DNA of 15,267 nt from an uncultured Acetatifactor sp. (GTDB lineage: Bacteria; Bacillota; Clostridia; Lachnospirales; Lachnospiraceae). The stretch is taken from NCBI GenBank assembly GCA_910588225.1, contig CAJUQT010000068.1, positions 1 to 15,267 of the forward strand. Direction: 5' to 3'. Positions 15,266 through 15,267 of the stretch are shown piece by piece. Position 1 is the stretch's first letter; every line of letters begins with the position of its first letter. The notes under the pieces are model-generated. The model saw only the letters and a list, made by a program, of their open reading frames with translations, made no database searches and was not told the DNA's origin. The translations under genes and the position numbers were made by a program.

Positions 15266-15267
15266 CT

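Overview
The window looks like a chromosomal segment of a gut-type Clostridia, most likely Lachnospiraceae. The reasons are the moderate GC content, strong GGAGG-type ribosome binding sites, ABC sugar importers of the LplA/LplB/LplC type without their own ATPase, and a large membrane-anchored AraC-type sensor next to the importer. The assignment is inferred from gene content; no rRNA or other phylogenetic marker is complete here.

Layout. Positions 2-247 (+) hold the last 81 codons of a purine gene, amidophosphoribosyltransferase (purF). After a 180-bp gap with a sigma-A-like promoter comes a GH51 alpha-L-arabinofuranosidase (428-2896, +). It converges on a GH95 alpha-L-fucosidase/alpha-L-galactosidase (3018-5399, -), with a bidirectional terminator between them. 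Upstream of GH95 on the same strand is a NifS/IscS-type cysteine desulfurase (5519-6658, -). Divergent from that is a 94-codon gene I do not recognise (6755-7039, +). Its 3' end overlaps by 12 bp a membrane thiol-redox protein made of two thioredoxin-like CESCH domains fused to a CcdA/DsbD-type six-helix channel (7028-8608, -). The right half is a sugar uptake locus, all on the minus strand: AraC-type membrane sensor-regulator (12846-15206), terminator, promoter with an inverted repeat, permease (11648-12595), second permease (10728-11618), solute-binding lipoprotein (8816-10624) and a strong terminator (8773-8797).

How it fits together. The binding protein and two permeases would import an oligosaccharide using an ATPase encoded elsewhere (MsmX-like). 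The sensor-regulator probably senses the sugar state outside the cell and activates the importer promoter. The two glycosidases have no signal peptide, so they should act in the cytoplasm on imported arabinose- and fucose- or L-galactose-containing plant or host oligosaccharides. That they serve this particular importer is inference from proximity.

Most worth a second look: the double-CESCH/CcdA fusion, the cysteine desulfurase with Ala in place of the usual PLP-contacting Gln, the GH95 subsite residue that may favour L-galactosides, and three unassigned repeat structures at promoters (5451-5517, 12650-12681, 15226-15265). I found no CRISPR array, rRNA, tRNA, insertion sequence or phage gene. 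I did not find a clearly novel multi-gene system; the redox fusion is the nearest thing to one.
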